NCBI RefSeq assembly: GCF_004193775.1 | Contig: NC_041005.1 | Coordinates: 7,504,501-7,568,500, forward strand | DNA length: 64,000 nucleotides | Direction of reading: 5' to 3' | Origin: Glycine soja | Taxonomy: Eukaryota > Streptophyta > Magnoliopsida > Fabales > Fabaceae | In this document: piece by piece, positions 62,632 to 64,000 of the stretch | How the letters are laid out: each line of letters begins with the position of its first letter | Numbering within the stretch: position 1 is the stretch's first letter | Translations under genes and position numbers: made by a program | Notes under the pieces: generated by a model | Told to the model about the DNA's origin: nothing | The model's database searches: none | Seen by the model: only the letters and a program-made list of their open reading frames with translations

Positions 62632-64000
62632 ATGGATAACACTACTCAATCGTCAACTATTTCTGTCCCTATCTTCAATGGTGAAAATTATGATTTCTGG
62701 CGTGTTAAAATGGAAACATATTTTTCATCTCAAGATTTATGGGACATAGTAGAAGAAGGCTTCACTGTTCCGGCGGATACTTCAGCTCTTAATGCATCTC
62801 AAGAAAAAGAGTTGAAGAAAAATAAACAGAAAAATTCAAAGGCGTTGTTCACCTTGTAACAAGTGGTGACTGATCCAATTTTCCTAAGAATTATGGGAGC
62901 TAAGACTGCCAAAGAAGTGTGGAACACATTGTAGGAGGAGTTTCAAGGAAATGTTAAGGTACGTGCCGTTAAAATTCAATCTCTAAGAAGAGATTTTGAA
63001 CTATTGAAGATGAAGGAGTCTCAGACAGTTAAAGATTACTATTCTAAAGTTAAAGAAATAGTTAATCAAATGAGAGATTTTGGGGAAGATATTCTTGACA
63101 AGAAAATTGTTGAGAAAATTCTAATTACTATGCCCCAAAAGTTTGACCCAATCGTGACAATGATTGAGGAAACCAAAGATCTGTCCACTCTATCAGAAAC
63201 AAAACTTGTGGGATCTCTTGAAGCATATGAGCAAAGACTGTATAGGCATAAAGAAGATACACTTGAAAATGTCTTCCAGTCAAAGTTTAAATTTCAGCCC
63301 CAAAACAAAGAAAATGGAGGAAAGAAAAATTATGGAGAAACTTCCAGAAGAAGAGAAGGCTCTAGGAATTTCCTTAAGAACAAAACAGATAAAAATCCTC
63401 TATGCAATATATGCAAAAGGCAAGGCCACACAGAGAAAAATTGTTGGTTCCGTAATATGCCACAATGCAACCATTGCAAGAAGTTTGGGCACGTAGAGAA
63501 AAATTGTCGCAACAAAAATAGGCATCAAGCCAATATCATAGAGGAGCATGATCAAGAAAAATGTATGTTCTATGCCACTCAAGACTCAATAAAAGAAAAG
63601 GGAGGAAGCTAGTACTTGGATAATGGATGTAGCAATCACATGGCCAAGGATGAGACAATTTTCAAAAGCATTAATGAGTCTGTCAAAGTCAAAGTTCGAC
63701 TGGGAAATGGAAATGTGGTTGAATCAAAAGGCAAAGGCACTGTCATGGTGGAGACAGATAAAGGTACGCGACTCATCCATGATGTCTTACTAGTTCCCAG
63801 CCTAAAAGAAAATCTTCTAAGCATTGGCCAAATGATGGAGAGAGGCTACACACTTCACTTTGAAGGAGGTGTATGCAAAATCTTAGACAACAAAAATAAA
63901 AGGTCTGAGATAGCCCAAGTAAAGATGAATAAGAGAAATATAAGCTTCCCTCTAAATTTAAAATATGCAACAAACATTGCCATGAAGGTACAAGTTGATG
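62632..64000 (+). pseudogene. copia gag-pol, 5' part with three in-frame stops
   Basis: A single frame runs from ATG 62632 to the window end, interrupted by TAA 62857, TAG 62932 and TAG 63610, with no frameshift. The N-terminal FNGENYDFWRVKMETYF and following UBN2-type gag region are typical of copia. Two CCHC knuckles follow (CNICKRQGHTEKNC and CNHCKKFGHVEKNC, about 63400-63510). The protease motif at 63619 reads D-N-G-C where D-S/T-G-C is usual. After it come the LLSIGQM and GVCKI strings of the GAG-pre-integrase region. The stops and altered active site make this copy non-functional. No restored sequence is given. Confidence 0.92.

Larger units (their letters stand above)
62113..64000 (+). 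mobile_element. Ty1/copia retrotransposon, 5' part (runs off the window)
   Basis: LTR 62113-62496, primer site 62498-62511, then gag and protease and the start of the pre-integrase region. It is transcribed away from the minus-strand receptor kinase gene, whose start codon is about 1.3 kb away. The rest of pol and the 3' LTR lie beyond 64000, so completeness and age cannot be judged here. Confidence 0.9.

Overview
This window is plant nuclear DNA, most likely from a legume and probably soybean (Glycine) or a close relative. It is AT-rich, its genes have GT-AG introns, and it carries Ty1/copia, Ty3/gypsy, hAT, MULE-like and MITE elements plus an Au-type SINE. The protein-coding genes resemble dicot proteins throughout. 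The species call is an inference; no search was run.

Layout. (1) 1-2.8 kb: AT-rich spacer with a MITE, a long (AT)n run and a degraded plant-mobile-domain (PMD) remnant. (2) 2.9-20 kb, + strand: a 15-exon gene for a FAM135/DUF676-type putative serine esterase. All splice phases agree, giving 791 aa from ATG 2965. Its 8.3-kb intron 11 starts at a GC donor and holds a Stowaway-like MITE, an old copia-type LTR, and a nearly intact 5,080-bp Reina-like Ty3/gypsy chromovirus. That element has two 336-bp LTRs differing at one site and a perfect TAGAG target-site duplication. (3) 20-26.8 kb: spacer with a fold-back MULE-like element and dispersed repeats. (4) 26.9-30.6 kb, + strand: an intact 11-exon cytosolic xylulose kinase (XK2-type, 557 aa). 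(5) 30.8-31.9 kb: a possible Pack-MULE. (6) 33.5-35.3 kb, - strand: a three-exon alpha-tubulin (452 aa). (7) 36.8-41.4 kb: an LTR-like promoter block with repeated GCTAAGCG motifs, then a broken hAT transposase. (8) 42-57 kb: mostly non-coding. It has weak traces of a minus-strand transcription unit near 44.5-46.1 kb and a 5S rRNA copy fused to a tRNA-derived SINE at 54.3-54.6 kb. (9) 57.4-60.8 kb, - strand: an intact two-exon leucine-rich-repeat receptor kinase (966 aa) of the CEPR1/XIP1 type, the family of Medicago CRA2. (10) 62.1-64 kb: the 5' part of a Ty1/copia element that continues past the window.

How the parts relate. The four host genes share no pathway that I can infer. The XK2-type and CEPR1-type genes have Arabidopsis counterparts with consecutive locus numbers (AT5G49650 and AT5G49660, from memory), so the block looks like conserved microsynteny loosened by transposon insertion. 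Both large retroelements are disabled: in-frame stops that can all be explained by transitions, and an altered protease active site in each. The gypsy copy is nonetheless very young by LTR comparison. The most unusual item is the 5S rRNA-SINE fusion, which may be one retrotransposed chimeric pol III transcript.
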